A stretch of 64,000 nucleotides of DNA from Sporosarcina sp. Marseille-Q4063 (GCF_018309085.1 NZ_CP070502.1:3281001-3345000), one strand, 5' to 3'; positions 1 through 8,131 are shown, counted from the first letter of the stretch. Numbers and translations are program-made. Notes: generated from the letters alone by a model not told the origin.

Positions 1-1
1 G

Positions 2-469
2 CTTATTTTTTATCGCTTCACCTTTTTGGAATTAAAACACGACGCTCTAACGCCACCATACTGGATCAATATGGGTGCCGTCGCCATCACGACATTAGCC
101 GGTTCGACATTATTATTGCACGCTGAGAACTGGCCACTTCTTGTCGAATTAACACCGTTCATAAAGGGATTCACATTATTTTTCTGGATCACAGGCACGT
201 GGTGGATTCCACTATTATTCATGCTTATGATTTGGCGTCATTTCTATCATCGTTATTCATTAAAATATGACCCGCAGTTCTGGGGAATGGCTTTCCCGCT
301 CGCCATGTATACAACAAGCACATTCCAATTATCCAAAGCCTTACAACTGCCATTTTTAATCATCATTCCGAAAATCATGGTATTCATATCCATCCTAGCC
401 TGGCTCGCCATTTTCACAGGAATGCTCCATCATCTATACACCAGCTATAGGAAATACCGAGCTATTTAA
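2..469 (+). CDS. TehA/TDT family transporter, C-terminal part
   Basis: The frame is already open at the first base, so the real start lies upstream of the window and only about 155 C-terminal residues are seen. The segment PYWINMGAVAITTLAG is typical of the tellurite-resistance/dicarboxylate transporter (TDT, SLAC1-like) family of integral membrane anion or C4-dicarboxylate carriers. At least four hydrophobic segments follow, including one rich in Trp near FFWITGTWWIPLLF, and the protein ends in a short basic tail. An interspersed 147-bp element starts 39 bp after the stop. The family is fairly secure. The substrate cannot be told from the sequence. Confidence 0.8.
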   Translation, partial: LIFYRFTFLELKHDALTPPYWINMGAVAITTLAGSTLLLHAENWPLLVELTPFIKGFTLFFWITGTWWIPLLFMLMIWRHFYHRYSLKYDPQFWGMAFPLAMYTTSTFQLSKALQLPFLIIIPKIMVFISILAWLAIFTGMLHHLYTSYRKYRAI

Positions 470-508
470 ACACCACTGTTCAGGCACCTTTTTTTAGGTA
501 CCTTTTTA

Positions 509-655
509 GGTACCTGTGCAAGACACTATTCAAAAAATACACTACAATTGCATAAAGTGAAAAGGGGTTATCGACTGTATAACGGTTTGTCGATAGCCCC
601 TTTGATTTTTTATCCACAGTCGTGAATAGTCATAATTGCGCCGTGCACAGGTACC
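509..655 (+). repeat. GGTACC-ended interspersed element, copy 1
   Basis: 147 bp, starting GGTACCTGTGCA and ending TGCACAGGTACC (terminal inverted repeats). The left inner part has AAGACACTATTC and ACAATTGCATAA, and the right inner part has GAATAGTCATAATTGC. A central hairpin pairs GGGGTTATCGAC with GTCGATAGCCCC and is followed by a T-run, so it looks like a Rho-independent terminator on the + strand. The left flank carries an extra GGTACC-TTTTTA unit. It differs from copy 2 at only about six positions. Confidence 0.93.
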
Positions 656-730
656 TTTTTCGAATCATTGAGATTCATGTAATCTTCAAATATACTAAAA
701 TAAAATCTACGAAAAGAGGTTTTGTTTAGC

Positions 731-979
731 ATGGAGGAAAAGATTAAGGAGCTTACTTTGTTAATGCTGCACTTGACGTCATGGATAGAATCGGACGATT
801 TTCACAAAATGCCTAGAAGTTGGAAGGGGTATCCATTTGAAATGTTAAACGAACTCTCTGATGAGGACTTGATCAGGGATAGTAAAAGGTCTAAATCTGT
901 TTATTTGACTGAGGCGGGTGTCAAAGAGGCGGAAGCTTTGGTGGAGAAGTATTTTTCTGAAGATGAAAAGAGGCGTTAA
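731..979 (+). CDS. DUF6429 family protein
   Basis: A small soluble protein of 82 residues. The run MEEKIKELTLLMLHLTSW, then RSWKGYPFEMLNEL and KRSKSVYLTEAG, matches my memory of the DUF6429 family, which looks like a small winged-helix-type fold. I place the start at ATG 731 because AGAGG lies 11 bases upstream; a TTG at 722 is in frame but has no ribosome site. It is followed after only 3 bp by the pRiA4b ORF-3-like gene, so the two are co-transcribed. The function is unknown. Confidence 0.8.
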   Translation: MEEKIKELTLLMLHLTSWIESDDFHKMPRSWKGYPFEMLNELSDEDLIRDSKRSKSVYLTEAGVKEAEALVEKYFSEDEKRR

Positions 980-982
980 CAC

Positions 983-2245
983 ATGAAGAAGGCAAAGGAC
1001 AGCAAGATTCTGATTACGGAAAATGACCCAACGCCTATTGTTGGTGATTTCCAATCCTATTTAACCTATTTGGCAACACATCCTATAAAACTTACGAAAA
1101 CCAAAGGATATTTAACGAAAAAAGATTTGCTTGCCATTTATCCGCTAATGAAATGTGATACGAGAGATGTGTCGCAACATAATTCGCAATTAGACTATCC
1201 TCTCCTTCATTTGTTTTATAATCTATCACTCATTCTTGATTTTTTCAAGATCAAGCGTACACAATCCACTGCAACTGCTATCATTCAAAAAGAACAAATT
1301 GATGTTTTTATGAAAATGACGGCAACAGAACAATATGTTACTTTGTTAGATGCTTTTTGGATGGATGCTGATTGGGAAGAATTGCAAGGTGAAAAATGGG
1401 GTGTAGCACCTGCTAATATAAACATTTTAACAGAAGCTTTACAAGACATTCCAGCAGATTATGAAATAGATTTATCACAATATGAAGAGATTGAACACGC
1501 TGTCAATCGGTATGGGCAGTTTTTCTTTTACTTTGCTTACTTTGGATTTTGGCGATTTTCTCTTGATCTAGAGCGATCGAATGTTCCAAGTCGGCCGTAT
1601 TGCACAATCCCAAAATCAATTACATTGACCCTATTATTCACAAAAATTTACCGTGAACTTTATGAATCTTGGGATCCGTATAAGGGTATGCGTGGAAATC
1701 AGTACTTTGGATTGTTTGACGCGCTATTTAATTTACCAGGTGAGTTTGAAGAGGAAGAAGAAGAGGAAATAGAGTCACTTTCAGAGTTATTAAGACCATT
1801 TTTGTCAAAAGGTGAGTTTACGTCGATATTAAAAAAGAAACAGCCTGTTTATATAGAAGGAACTTATCTTTTGAAAGTGATGTTAAGCTCCTCGTGCTGG
1901 AGAACTTTGCAATTATCGAGTGATCATACCTTACTTGAATTACACGACTTAATTCAGGATGTATTTGATTTTGACGATGACCATCTATATGCTTTTTATA
2001 TGGATGGAAAAAAGTTTAGTAAATCCTGTTACAATTCGCCAATGGATTCCCACGGTCCCTTCGTGGATGACGCGGAAATAGGGAAGTTAGAATTGTACCA
2101 GGGACAAAACTTTCTATACTTATTTGACTTCGGATATGAATGGACATTCAAAATTCAAGTAGTAGAAATTATTGAAGAGAATAAAGTTTCCGAGCCACAG
2201 ATTATAGAGGTATTTGGCGATGCGCCGGAGCAATACTCATGGTAG
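983..2245 (+). CDS. plasmid pRiA4b ORF-3-like family protein
   Basis: 420 residues. The C-terminal about 130 residues (YLLKVMLSSSCWRTLQLS, LLELHDLIQDVFDFDDDHLY, then FLYLFDFGYEWTFKIQVVEI) match the pRiA4b ORF-3/IS1096 passenger domain. The N-terminal about 270 residues are helical with no family I recognise, and an acidic EFEEEEEEEIESL linker near residue 255 separates the two. It begins 3 bp after the DUF6429 gene, which suggests an operon. The domain is common in plasmid and transposon cargo, but its molecular role is not established. An element copy starts 10 bp beyond its stop. Confidence 0.8.
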   Translation: MKKAKDSKILITENDPTPIVGDFQSYLTYLATHPIKLTKTKGYLTKKDLLAIYPLMKCDTRDVSQHNSQLDYPLLHLFYNLSLILDFFKIKRTQSTATAIIQKEQIDVFMKMTATEQYVTLLDAFWMDADWEELQGEKWGVAPANINILTEALQDIPADYEIDLSQYEEIEHAVNRYGQFFFYFAYFGFWRFSLDLERSNVPSRPYCTIPKSITLTLLFTKIYRELYESWDPYKGMRGNQYFGLFDALFNLPGEFEEEEEEEIESLSELLRPFLSKGEFTSILKKKQPVYIEGTYLLKVMLSSSCWRTLQLSSDHTLLELHDLIQDVFDFDDDHLYAFYMDGKKFSKSCYNSPMDSHGPFVDDAEIGKLELYQGQNFLYLFDFGYEWTFKIQVVEIIEENKVSEPQIIEVFGDAPEQYSW

Positions 2246-2254
2246 TTATTTTTA

Positions 2255-2401
2255 GGTACCTGTGCAAGACACTATTCAAAAAATACACTACAATTGCATA
2301 AAATGAAAAGGGGTTATCGACTGTATAACGGATTGTCGATAGCCCCTTTGGTTTTTTATCCACAGTCGTGAATTGTCATAATTGCACCTTGCACAGGTAC
2401 C
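2255..2401 (+). repeat. GGTACC-ended interspersed element, copy 2
   Basis: 147 bp, same ends and orientation as copy 1 and its closest relative (about six differences). The central hairpin GGGGTTATCGAC / GTCGATAGCCCC is followed by GGTTTTTTA. It lies 10 bp after the stop of the pRiA4b ORF-3-like gene, so it could serve as that gene's terminator. The left junction reads TTATTTTTA then GGTACC. Confidence 0.93.
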
Positions 2402-2484
2402 TATATTCTGATAGTGAACCTTAGACTTGTTCCCATGTTTTTGAGTTTATAAGCGGGGAAGACTGTATGTATAGGAGGAGTAAA

Positions 2485-2844
2485 ATGCCAGTAAATATAA
2501 AACGAGCTTATGATGATATTTCTAAAAAAGACGGTGTTCGAATTCTGGTTGATCGATTATGGCCTCGCGGTATTTCAAAAGAAGATTTACAAATTGATCA
2601 TTGGATGAAAGAAGTCGCGCCTTCAGATGAATTGCGTAAATGGTTTGATCATGAAACGGAAAAGTTCGAGGGTTTCAAAAAGAAGTATAAAAAGGAATTG
2701 GACGATAACAATGAATTGATGGAAGAACTCAAGGATATTGTTATAAAGCATAAAAAGAATGTTACATTAGTCTACGGCGCCAAAGATGAAGAACATAATC
2801 AAGCGGTCGTACTAAAGGAAATTCTCGACAGGCAACAGGTTTAG
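2485..2844 (+). CDS. DUF488 family protein (YeaO-like)
   Basis: 119 residues. IKRAYDDISKKDGVRILVDR, LWPRGISKEDLQIDHWMKEV and APSDELRKWFDHE are the hallmarks of the short DUF488 family (E. coli YeaO-like), and the later LVYGAKDEEHNQAVVLKEIL fits the same family. I chose ATG 2485 over the in-frame ATG 2467 because AGGAGG lies six bases before it. The function is unknown. The last base of the TAG stop is the first G of the next element's GGTACC end, so the element insertion junction forms part of the stop codon. Length and motifs suggest an intact gene. Confidence 0.85.
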   Translation: MPVNIKRAYDDISKKDGVRILVDRLWPRGISKEDLQIDHWMKEVAPSDELRKWFDHETEKFEGFKKKYKKELDDNNELMEELKDIVIKHKKNVTLVYGAKDEEHNQAVVLKEILDRQQV

Positions 2845-2989
2845 GTACCTGTGCAAGACAGAATTCAGTTAATACACTACAATTGCATAAAATAAGAAGG
2901 GGATACCGACTATACATCACTTTGTCGTTATCCCTTTGACTTTTTATCCTAAGCCCTGAATAGTCATAATTGCACCGTGCACAGGTACC
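2844..2989 (+). repeat. GGTACC-ended interspersed element, copy 3 (RAYT-proximal)
   Basis: 146 bp, same orientation as the others. The left inner part is slightly divergent (AAGACAGAATTCAG). The central hairpin is GGGATACCGAC / GTCGTTATCCC followed by GACTTTTTA. The left end overlaps the stop codon of the DUF488 gene and the right end lies 18 bp from the 3' end of the RAYT transposase gene. Confidence 0.92.
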
Positions 2990-3007
2990 TTCTATAATTT
3001 TCAGTAC

Positions 3008-3598
3008 TCACACTTCCAACTGTTTATCCTCTTCCGCAACCTGCTTATACGTCAGACAATATTGGCAATAAGCCTGATTCGTTTTATCAATCGGATTTGG
3101 AAGCAAGTAGGCGACTACATTCGTTCTCAAAAAACTTGGCGGGGTCAGTTCTTCATTTGCGTAATAGCGATATGAACTATAAAGGTAATCTTCGGGCTTT
3201 TCCACTATCGGAATTTGGGTGTCGATTGGATTCCGATGTATGTAGCTGCTGATGGCAAGAATTGCATTTGGCCCATTTGCTTGTTTGGAAAAATATCTTT
3301 TTTCATAGATTCGACCGACGTGTGAATATCGTTTTGCGTAATAGTCACTGTATCTTCGATTGATTCGCGCCATGACTTTTGCAAGGTCTACGTATTCTGA
3401 GCGGATCAATAAATGGTAATGATTCGACATGACACAATATGCGAGCATCGTGAAACCGTCTTTTGCTGCGCCGTATTCCATAATGCGCATTAGCTCCGTG
3501 ATATCCTCTTGTGTTTGAAAGATATTTTGCCTGTTATTCCCACGCATACTGACATGATAGTAGGCGTGCGGATGCCAGTTTCGTTTACGTCTTGGCAA
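3008..3598 (-). CDS. REP-associated tyrosine transposase (RAYT, Y1 HUH family)
   Basis: 196 residues of the IS200-like Y1 transposase superfamily. The histidine-hydrophobe-histidine metal motif is seen in MSNHYHLLIRSE (about residue 60). The helix INRRYSDYYAKRYSHVGRIY, with several Tyr, occupies the position of the catalytic tyrosine in RAYTs, and RYFSKQANGPNAILAISSYIHRNP is a family block. The start is TTG 3598 with AAAGGGGG eight bases upstream. Known RAYTs act on single-stranded REP hairpins near their own gene. Here the gene is bracketed by element copies 3 and 4, and no other transposase gene lies in the window. The inferred role is mobilising the 145-147-bp elements. The gene has no obvious damage. 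Confidence 0.9.
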   Translation of the reverse strand: MPRRKRNWHPHAYYHVSMRGNNRQNIFQTQEDITELMRIMEYGAAKDGFTMLAYCVMSNHYHLLIRSEYVDLAKVMARINRRYSDYYAKRYSHVGRIYEKRYFSKQANGPNAILAISSYIHRNPIDTQIPIVEKPEDYLYSSYRYYANEELTPPSFLRTNVVAYLLPNPIDKTNQAYCQYCLTYKQVAEEDKQLEV

Positions 3599-3886
3599 AT
3601 TAAAAACCCCCTTTACTCATTTAAATTGACTTAATCATACTTAAAAAATGATTAAGCATCAATCTTATGGAAGAAAAAGTATTTAGACATAAATGAATTT
3701 CGACTCCTTAGCAACCCAGCATAAAACTGAAAAACAATAATTAAAATTTAATTTTGCAGCGAAAAACAGGTCGATAAATTTATTTTGAGGTTATTACATT
3801 CCAGAGTGAAATCCAAAACAGGTTATTCAATACCTAACTAGTGTATATTAGTACTATATAACCCGAACAAGCCGGGAAAATTTTAA
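3599..3886 (-). promoter_or_regulatory. RAYT upstream region with inverted repeat
   Basis: 288 bp without a gene, between the RAYT start and element copy 4. CTTAATCA (3630-3637) and TGATTAAG (3649-3656) form a dyad about 35 bases upstream of the RAYT start, placed where a promoter or autoregulatory operator would lie. The rest is AT-rich with no other structure I can support. Confidence 0.4.
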
Positions 3887-4031
3887 GGTACCTGTGCAAG
3901 AAACTATTCCAAAAATACACTACAATTGCATAATTCTAAATAAGAATACTATGATACAAGACTTCGTTAAACTTCTAATGAATATTAATTCGATAGCGTG
4001 AATTGTCATAAATGCACCTTGCACAGGTACC
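3887..4031 (+). repeat. GGTACC-ended interspersed element, copy 4
   Basis: 145 bp with standard ends, but the interior has lost the GC-rich hairpin and is AT-rich. It reads TTGCAT then, 18 bp on, TATGAT, which could act as a promoter pointing at fetAB. The right end is followed by two further degraded copies of the terminal sequence. Confidence 0.9.
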
Positions 4032-4100
4032 TCTCAAAGAATGCACCTTGCAAAGGTACCTCTCAAAAAAAGATACCACCCAAAGGTACTTCTCAAAAGG
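4014..4100 (+). repeat. three tandem degraded copies of the element right end
   Basis: Unit 1 (4014-4042) is the true right end of copy 4 plus its flank, GCACCTTGCACAGGTACC then TCTCAAAGAAT. Unit 2 (4043-4074) repeats GCACCTTGCAAAGGTACC plus TCTCAAAA. Unit 3 (4075-4100) reads ACCACCCAAAGGTACT plus TCTCAAAAGG. The last unit runs into the ribosome site of fetA. Confidence 0.85.
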
Positions 4101-4109
4101 AGTTTGTTA

Positions 4110-4841
4110 ATGAATAAATTATATGAACCTGCGCTTCATTTTCGTGAAGTTGATTATTCGGTTGGTGATATACATATTTTGAAAAAAATTACGGGTTCCT
4201 TTCCAAAAGGGAAAATTACAACGCTTGTTGGCCCTTCCGGTGCGGGGAAAACGACATTGCTAAAATTGTGTAATGGCCTAATTGCACCGACTTCCGGGGA
4301 TATTTTGATTCATAAAAAGTCGATTGCAAGATGGAATCCTATTGAATTGAGACGTTTTGTCGGAATTGCGCTTCAAAGTGCGCCGATGATTGCGGGGACG
4401 GTTTTTCAAAATCTATCGCTTCCTTTAGAACTTCGCGGTGAAAAGTTAACTGAAGAAGATGCGATTAGATTTCTAGAGGATGTCGGGCTAGAGGATGAAT
4501 TTTTACATTGGAAAACCGATGATTTATCAGGAGGTCAGCGCCAAAAGGTATCGATTGCCCGAACGCTGATTAACCGTTCTGAAATTTTGTTGTTGGATGA
4601 GATCACGTCGGCTTTAGACCGGACTTCATTAAATGAAATCGAAGAATTAATCACCAAAATCAATCGAAAATACGGTGTGACCATAATTTGGATTACGCAT
4701 AATTTGGACCAAGCACTGTCAATCGGGGATTACACTTGGGTGATGATGGGCGGAGAAGTCATTGAAACAGGAGAAAGCGAGCTGTTGAAATCACCGAAAA
4801 ATGAACTTGTGAAGCAATTTGTTCGAGGTGATTTATCATGA
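4110..4841 (+). CDS. fetA: FetA-like ABC transporter ATP-binding protein (iron export)
   Basis: 243-residue ABC ATPase. It has Walker A GPSGAGKTT, signature LSGGQRQ and Walker B EILLLDEITSALD, followed by ITHNLDQAL. Pairing with a FetB/YbbM-type permease, which overlaps its stop by 4 bp (ATGA), identifies the FetAB (YbbLM) system, reported in E. coli to export iron and aid oxidative-stress tolerance. I chose ATG 4110, with AAAAGGAG seven bases upstream. An in-frame ATG at 4041 would translate through the degraded element ends, giving a basic non-family N-terminus, and I reject it. Confidence 0.85.
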   Translation: MNKLYEPALHFREVDYSVGDIHILKKITGSFPKGKITTLVGPSGAGKTTLLKLCNGLIAPTSGDILIHKKSIARWNPIELRRFVGIALQSAPMIAGTVFQNLSLPLELRGEKLTEEDAIRFLEDVGLEDEFLHWKTDDLSGGQRQKVSIARTLINRSEILLLDEITSALDRTSLNEIEELITKINRKYGVTIIWITHNLDQALSIGDYTWVMMGGEVIETGESELLKSPKNELVKQFVRGDLS

Positions 4842-5587
4842 CATATGTAACATTATCCATCACGCTTATTTTTGTCGTTATCCCTCTAATTTTATCCAGG
4901 ACGCTTAAGTTAGGATTAGAAAAAGACACGATTATTGCGACAATCAGGTCGATTATACAGCTATTAGCAGTTGGATATGTGCTGAAATTCGTATTTGATT
5001 CAGAAAATCCTATATATATCTTCTTCATGGCGGCGCTCATGATCGTGGCGGCGACGCAAAATGCGCGCACAAAAGGGAAGTCGATTAAAGGGATTACGTG
5101 GAAAATCGCAGTCACGCTTATTTTTGTCGAAGTGCTGACGCAAAGCATCATGCTGGGCTTCAACATCATTCCAGCAACAGCGCAATATGTCATTTCAACA
5201 AGTGGAATGGTCATCGGAAACTCGATGGTGCTGTCGATTTTATTTCTAAATCGTTTCACAGCGGAAGTGGAATCACATGAGGATGAAACCGAATTGATAC
5301 TCTCACTAGGTGGGACGCCAAAACAAGCAATCAACAGGCAGCTCATAAATTCGATTAAAGCGAGCATGATTCCAACAATCGAAAGCCAAAAGACGATGGG
5401 TCTCGTTCAACTGCCCGGAATTATGAGCGGCCAGATCATTGCCGGCGCTGATCCGGTCCAAGCAGTCCAATATCAATTACTCATTATCTTCTTATTGCTC
5501 ACAACCGCATCAGTCACAAGTATTTTACTCGGCTTTTTATCCTATCCAAGTCTTTTTAACGAGCGAATGCAATTGTTGAGAAAGTAA
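4838..5587 (+). CDS. fetB: FetB-like iron export ABC transporter permease
   Basis: 249 residues with about six to seven membrane segments. The family core is visible as GMVIGNSMVLSILFLNRF, ELILSLGGTPKQAI and TMGLVQLPGIMSGQIIAGADPVQAVQYQ, characteristic of the FetB/YbbM (UPF0014) permeases. It overlaps fetA by 4 bp, so the two are translationally coupled and form the membrane and ATPase halves of one exporter. Length matches the family. The proposed substrate, iron, rests on the E. coli homologue and is inference here. Confidence 0.87.
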   Translation: MTYVTLSITLIFVVIPLILSRTLKLGLEKDTIIATIRSIIQLLAVGYVLKFVFDSENPIYIFFMAALMIVAATQNARTKGKSIKGITWKIAVTLIFVEVLTQSIMLGFNIIPATAQYVISTSGMVIGNSMVLSILFLNRFTAEVESHEDETELILSLGGTPKQAINRQLINSIKASMIPTIESQKTMGLVQLPGIMSGQIIAGADPVQAVQYQLLIIFLLLTTASVTSILLGFLSYPSLFNERMQLLRK

Positions 5588-5659
5588 GAATGAGGATTAG
5601 CAGTTGATGCTATTGGGGATATTGATAACTATCTATATAACGCGAAAGGTTGTTGTACC

Positions 5660-6103
5660 TTGTTTTTATTCCGCTTGTTTATCCTCGCCTATATGGCATT
5701 CATATTCGTTGCAACTTGTACATCTGATCCCCATGCATTTTTGTACCAACAGATTGTAAGCTTTAAAATAGATTCTTCGCCCGTGTTCGGCGACTTGTTT
5801 ATTATTGGCGATATTCCATTGACGAGCGGCTTTTACTTGATTCAAAAAACAGCGCATGTCTTGGGATTTGGGTTGCTTTATATTCTGCTGCTCCGTGGGT
5901 TTAACAACATGAAAATTGCATTCGTAATAAGTGGATCGTATGCGTTGGTAACAGAAGTTTTGCAACTGTATTTTTCCCGTAGCGGAAGATTATTCGATGT
6001 AGGGATTGATTTGGCAGGTATTTACCTGGCCTATTTATTTTGCAAATCCTTTTCTAAGGCTATTATTTTGAATGAAACCCATGAAGACAGCAAGCTTGTA
6101 TGA
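5660..6103 (+). CDS. VanZ family membrane protein
   Basis: 147 residues with three to four membrane helices. KTAHVLGFGLLYILLLRGF followed by a helix, then TEVLQLYFSRSGRLFDVGIDLAGIYLAYL, is the VanZ-like signature (conserved H, E and D in membrane-facing turns). VanZ homologues modestly affect glycopeptide sensitivity, but most are of unknown role. The start is TTG 5660 with GAAAGG about ten bases upstream. It stands alone between fetAB and the 6S RNA locus. The family call is good, and the function is open. Confidence 0.78.
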   Translation: MFLFRLFILAYMAFIFVATCTSDPHAFLYQQIVSFKIDSSPVFGDLFIIGDIPLTSGFYLIQKTAHVLGFGLLYILLLRGFNNMKIAFVISGSYALVTEVLQLYFSRSGRLFDVGIDLAGIYLAYLFCKSFSKAIILNETHEDSKLV

Positions 6104-6125
6104 GGTAGACAGGAAACATTAACCA

Positions 6126-6154
6126 TTGATTGACGATGATAAGTCGTGTATACT
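6126..6154 (+). promoter_or_regulatory. sigma-A promoter of the 6S-like RNA
   Basis: TTGATT (6126-6131), 17-bp spacer, TATACT (6149-6154). The predicted transcript starts at about 6160, at the base of the long paired structure of the downstream RNA. Confidence 0.65.
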
Positions 6155-6157
6155 AAG

Positions 6158-6352
6158 AAAACAAGCTGCATTGTTCGTATGACTATTAAGTTTTAACCTT
6201 TATACTGTAACAGGGAGTTTTACATCGAAATTGAAATGGCATGCCTCGTTCATTATTAACGAGGACAGACAGGAAGATTTCTGCGAACACCCACTTTGAT
6301 AAGTGGTGGTTTAAAACTTTCTATAAAAATACGGCAGAGGCGGCTTACTTAC
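6158..6352 (+). ncRNA. probable 6S RNA
   Basis: About 190 nt with no ORF, a promoter before it and a terminator after it. The ends pair as AAGCTGC (6163-6169) with GCGGCTT (6340-6346), then CGTAT with ATACG, then AAGTTTTAA with TTAAAACTT. An open central region contains GGGAGTTTTACA on one side and a small hairpin CCACTT-TGAT-AAGTGG on the other. The apical stem is CCTCGTT/AACGAGG. A long closing stem, a large bubble with a small 3'-side hairpin and an apical stem match the Firmicute 6S architecture, which binds sigma-A RNA polymerase. Covariance-model scoring would settle it. Confidence 0.72.
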
Positions 6353-6382
6353 ATAAAAAATTATACTAAAGAATTCATAACA

Positions 6383-6413
6383 AAGTACTGTCCATTTCGG
6401 ATGGTGCTTTTTT
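6383..6413 (+). terminator. Rho-independent terminator after the 6S-like RNA
   Basis: AAGTACTGTCC, loop ATTTC, GGATGGTGCTT (with G-U pairs), then a T-run. Confidence 0.75.
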
Positions 6414-6455
6414 GTTTGCGAATTTTTTAGTTACCCTTTTTCAGGACCTTTTTTA

Positions 6456-6601
6456 GGTACCTGTGCAAGACACTATTCAAACAATACACTACAATTGCAT
6501 AAAATCAAAAAGGGGTATCGACTTATTAACGCTTCGTCGATGCCCTTTTGATTATTTATCCAAAGTCGTGAATTGTCATAATTGCACCATGCACAGGTAC
6601 C
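6456..6601 (+). repeat. GGTACC-ended interspersed element, copy 5
   Basis: 146 bp with central hairpin GGGGTATCGAC / GTCGATGCCC. It sits tail-side of the uracil/xanthine permease gene. The left flank holds two decayed boundary units (GTTACCC-TTTTTCA, GGACC-TTTTTTA) before the true GGTACC. Confidence 0.92.
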
Positions 6602-6609
6602 TTTAAACA

Positions 6610-7926
6610 TCACTGCGTATTATCAGTCATAACTTTTCGATCAGTCCCCGTGTAATCCCAATTGATGCAAGTTTCCATTACTAGTGAAATCAAAAATCCC
6701 ATGATGAAACCATTCGTTATTAAAGGTAGGATAATTGCAGGCAAAAAGGTGAATAGACTAGTATCGACTGTCATTAAACTAACTCCTATAAGTACGGGAG
6801 TTGCAATCCGATAAATCGTAACCGAATTAAATGTATAGCCGTTAAAACTCTTCAAGGAAGTCCCCAACAATTGAGAATAAGCCACTAATAAAACGGCGTT
6901 TCCAACAGCCATCGGAAGCGTTGCAAGCATTAAACCTAGAGGAGGAATAATTCCGATGATAATCACAAGTCCTCCGCCAATTAAAAACGGTCTTCGATCA
7001 AAAATTTGAGTGCTTTCCAAAAAGCCTATGGATGAAGCGAACGGTGCAAATAATACAAGTCCAAACAAAGAAGCAATGACGGAATAAATTCCAGTCAACA
7101 AATAAGAGAATCGATATTGACTCCTAGAAACATTTACATTAAATAATTTAGATGCAGCTTGAATGGATGCAACTGTATTACTTAAATTAATTAAACACCC
7201 TAAAAAAGTGATGGCAATTATGCTGTATTCCAAATTCGGCGGACCTAGTGGAAATAGAGAAAATGCAGCAACCCCGCTATCTGTGACAGGTTTTACGATG
7301 GGAAATAGCAATGCGTAAGCAATCCAGCCACCAATCATGCCAATTAATATTGAAAAGTCGCCAATAATTTTATTTCCTTTTATTTTCAAAAGCGCAACAA
7401 CAATCGCAAGTCCAAAAGAAAATAGCGTTATATGCCAATTCAATGTTCCATCTTCATTCATCTTCAACATCCCATTGAAAAAAATGAATGTTAGTTGAAA
7501 AGTTAAAAGCAATAAGTAAACGCTCATAACCATCGGGCTAAATACTTTTTGAACGAATGAAATTAAATTGAATGCTACTAAAAGGATGGTTACAATTCCA
7601 GCAAGTATCATGCCTGTAGCAATTCCGCCGCCAATACTAGGTAAACTTAAGCCAAGTGCAGAAGCCGATAAACACAAGTTAAGGATTAAACCCCACATGA
7701 CTCCCGAAGGACCTTCCATCAAAGGGAAGCGATGTCCGACTAACCCCTGCAAAATACAAGCGCCTCCGGTTACGATTAGTGCGCTGCGTAAAATGGTGGC
7801 AATTTGTTCCGGTGGCAAATCAAAAGCAAAGCCAATAGAAATAGGGACGACAACAATATTTGCGAAAATAAAAAAAAGCCATTGCACTGAAGCGAACGTT
7901 GTCGACCAAGATAATAATCTATTCAT
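6610..7926 (-). CDS. uracil/xanthine permease, NCS2 family
   Basis: 438 residues with about 12-14 hydrophobic segments of the nucleobase:cation symporter-2 family. Family blocks include GACILQGLVGHRFPLMEGPSG near residue 55-75 and LINLSNTVASIQAA in the substrate-site half. I place the start at ATG 7926 with AGGTGA five bases upstream; the longer frame adds 12 residues without a ribosome site. It diverges from dhaS. Proton-coupled uptake of uracil or xanthine is the family role, and the exact nucleobase cannot be read. Its 3' end faces element copy 5. Confidence 0.83.
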   Translation of the reverse strand: MNRLLSWSTTFASVQWLFFIFANIVVVPISIGFAFDLPPEQIATILRSALIVTGGACILQGLVGHRFPLMEGPSGVMWGLILNLCLSASALGLSLPSIGGGIATGMILAGIVTILLVAFNLISFVQKVFSPMVMSVYLLLLTFQLTFIFFNGMLKMNEDGTLNWHITLFSFGLAIVVALLKIKGNKIIGDFSILIGMIGGWIAYALLFPIVKPVTDSGVAAFSLFPLGPPNLEYSIIAITFLGCLINLSNTVASIQAASKLFNVNVSRSQYRFSYLLTGIYSVIASLFGLVLFAPFASSIGFLESTQIFDRRPFLIGGGLVIIIGIIPPLGLMLATLPMAVGNAVLLVAYSQLLGTSLKSFNGYTFNSVTIYRIATPVLIGVSLMTVDTSLFTFLPAIILPLITNGFIMGFLISLVMETCINWDYTGTDRKVMTDNTQ

Positions 7927-8090
7927 GAAATCACCTTTTTTCAATAATAAGAAATACGACACTTATTATTCTATCACACAAAATTTAGAAAATATGCTTA
8001 TCACGTATAAATAAAATCTTGTAATTGGCAGAATTAATGAATCATTCATATAAATCTATTGATTATTATTATATTAATGATAGCATAGGG

Positions 8091-8105
8091 TTGAAATCGC
8101 TTACA
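8091..8105 (+). promoter_or_regulatory. CcpA cre site upstream of dhaS
   Basis: TTGAAATCGCTTACA matches the cre consensus WTGNAANCGNWNNCW at every defined position. It lies 27 bp upstream of the dhaS start, suggesting carbon catabolite repression. Confidence 0.65.
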
Positions 8106-8131
8106 TTATATGTTTTAGGGGAGGATTTATT

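Noticed and set aside
4041..4109. ATG 4041 as fetA start
   Set aside because: It translates the degraded element ends into a basic tail absent from the family; ATG 4110 has a good ribosome site.
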